The position numbers and the translations under genes are program-made. Below the pieces are notes generated by a model. The model was not told the origin of the DNA. It made no database searches and saw nothing but the letters and a program-made list of their open reading frames with translations. Positions 63,446 to 64,000 of a stretch of DNA of 64,000 nt are shown one piece after another. How positions within the stretch are numbered: the stretch's first letter is position 1; every line of letters begins with the position of its first letter. The DNA comes from Reinekea sp. G2M2-21 (GTDB taxonomy: Bacteria > Pseudomonadota > Gammaproteobacteria > Pseudomonadales > Natronospirillaceae), in the NCBI RefSeq assembly GCF_015687175.1, contig NZ_JADPQG010000002.1, positions 434,001 through 498,000 of the forward strand. The letters are read 5' to 3'.

Positions 63446-64000
63446 TTAGGCGTTTCGATACACCTGGGTCTGCACTTGAAACCCATTCCGTAACGCTAAA
63501 AATCGTGTTTGGTCATGGTCGAAGCCGTGCCGTTTCGCCCACTGATGCAGCTCTTCAGGTTCAAATCCCAGCCATTGGTCGCCACACTGTTCGCGCGCCC
63601 ATTCCTGATCGTGATGACAGAGATCAGTGATGATCAACAAGCCATTCGGGTTCAGCAATTTGGCGCATTGCGCGATTTCGCTCTCCGGCATCGGGACATG
63701 GTGAAGCACCATGTTGTAAATGATGACATCAAATTGTGCCCCTTGGGTCAGCAGCGATTCTGTACTGCCTTCCAATAAGGTGACGTTGGCAGCATCCTTC
63801 ACCTGTTCTCCCGCTTGTTCCAACATAACTGGCGAGATATCAATACCAACAACCTGATCAAAACGCTGTGACAGGGCTTTCAGGAATTCCCCCTTACCGG
63901 GCCCGACTTCCAGAACTCTTTGCTGTCGCGGGCGATCCAGACTATCAAGCAATTGCAGCGCTTCTGGACCGTAGTGTTCAAACAGAACGATCCGCTCTTG
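63446..64000 (-). CDS. Probable ArsR-type regulator with C-terminal SAM methyltransferase domain, 5' end beyond the window
   Basis: The frame is open to the window edge (first visible residues [18 protein letters not shown]), so only the C-terminal 184 residues are seen. They form a class I methyltransferase: [15 protein letters not shown] (motif I), [31 protein letters not shown] and [17 protein letters not shown]. Genes of this kind upstream of metK in gammaproteobacteria encode ArsR-family regulators with a methyltransferase tail, including SahR, reported to control SAM-cycle genes. That the missing N-terminus is an ArsR domain is inferred from this context; a free-standing methyltransferase starting at TTG 63952 is less likely. 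Confidence 0.7.
   Translation of the reverse strand, partial: QERIVLFEHYGPEALQLLDSLDRPRQQRVLEVGPGKGEFLKALSQRFDQVVGIDISPVMLEQAGEQVKDAANVTLLEGSTESLLTQGAQFDVIIYNMVLHHVPMPESEIAQCAKLLNPNGLLIITDLCHHDQEWAREQCGDQWLGFEPEELHQWAKRHGFDHDQTRFLALRNGFQVQTQVYRNA

Overview
The window looks like the chromosome of a free-living aerobic gammaproteobacterium, probably marine and near the Oceanospirillales/Saccharospirillaceae (Reinekea-like). That is an inference from gene order and protein style, not a search. Pseudomonas-like blocks support it: engB next to cytochrome c4 and dsbA, yheV-purE-purK, a complete aa3-type cox/cta operon with DUF2909 and SURF1 genes, pip-dtd, rsmE, and an ArsR/methyltransferase-metK-ahcY-metF block. 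No tRNA, rRNA, transposase, integrase or CRISPR array was seen.

Layout. 1-7.6 kb is housekeeping: dsbA (cut by the window edge), cytochrome c4, engB, a MaoC-type dehydratase, yheV-purE-purK, an unknown gene and a MATE exporter. 7.8-16.4 kb is the cytochrome c oxidase operon: coxB, coxA, ctaG, coxC, a DUF2909 gene on the other strand, SURF1, a small membrane protein, ctaA, ctaB and sco. 16.5-23.5 kb has two TPR-GAF-GGDEF diguanylate cyclases on either side of pip-dtd. 23.6-30.9 kb is accessory: an orphan lacZ, a VanW-glycosyltransferase fusion, and a secreted pectinacetylesterase-like hydrolase coupled to a membrane-anchored helical protein. 31.0-39.0 kb holds a one-polypeptide hybrid two-component regulator (7TM sensor, kinase, receiver, AraC) and a divergent 1572-residue calcium-repeat lipoprotein. 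A 13-bp motif recurs upstream of both the esterase and the lipoprotein genes, which suggests one regulon.

39.1-52.5 kb is the most unusual part. A 3967-residue Sec-exported Rhs/YD-repeat protein ends in a probable PD-(D/E)XK nuclease and is followed by a small acidic protein that is the natural immunity candidate. This cassette lies between glpX and a detached 127-bp copy of the glpX 3' end. The two copies differ at six positions, all synonymous third-codon positions, so the relic looks like the 3' end of a glpX allele from a related strain and marks horizontal acquisition at glpX. The exported part of the giant protein also carries a CXXCH-bearing alpha/alpha-toroid and an FG-GAP propeller, each followed by a CARDB-like domain.

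52.5-64 kb returns to housekeeping: glpX, a long gene-poor gap, tatD, an acyltransferase, a methyltransferase, a GNAT acetyltransferase, rsmE with a coupled small ORF, argC with an overlapping lipoprotein gene, and the methyl-cycle genes metF, ahcY and metK. The window ends inside an ArsR/methyltransferase-type gene.
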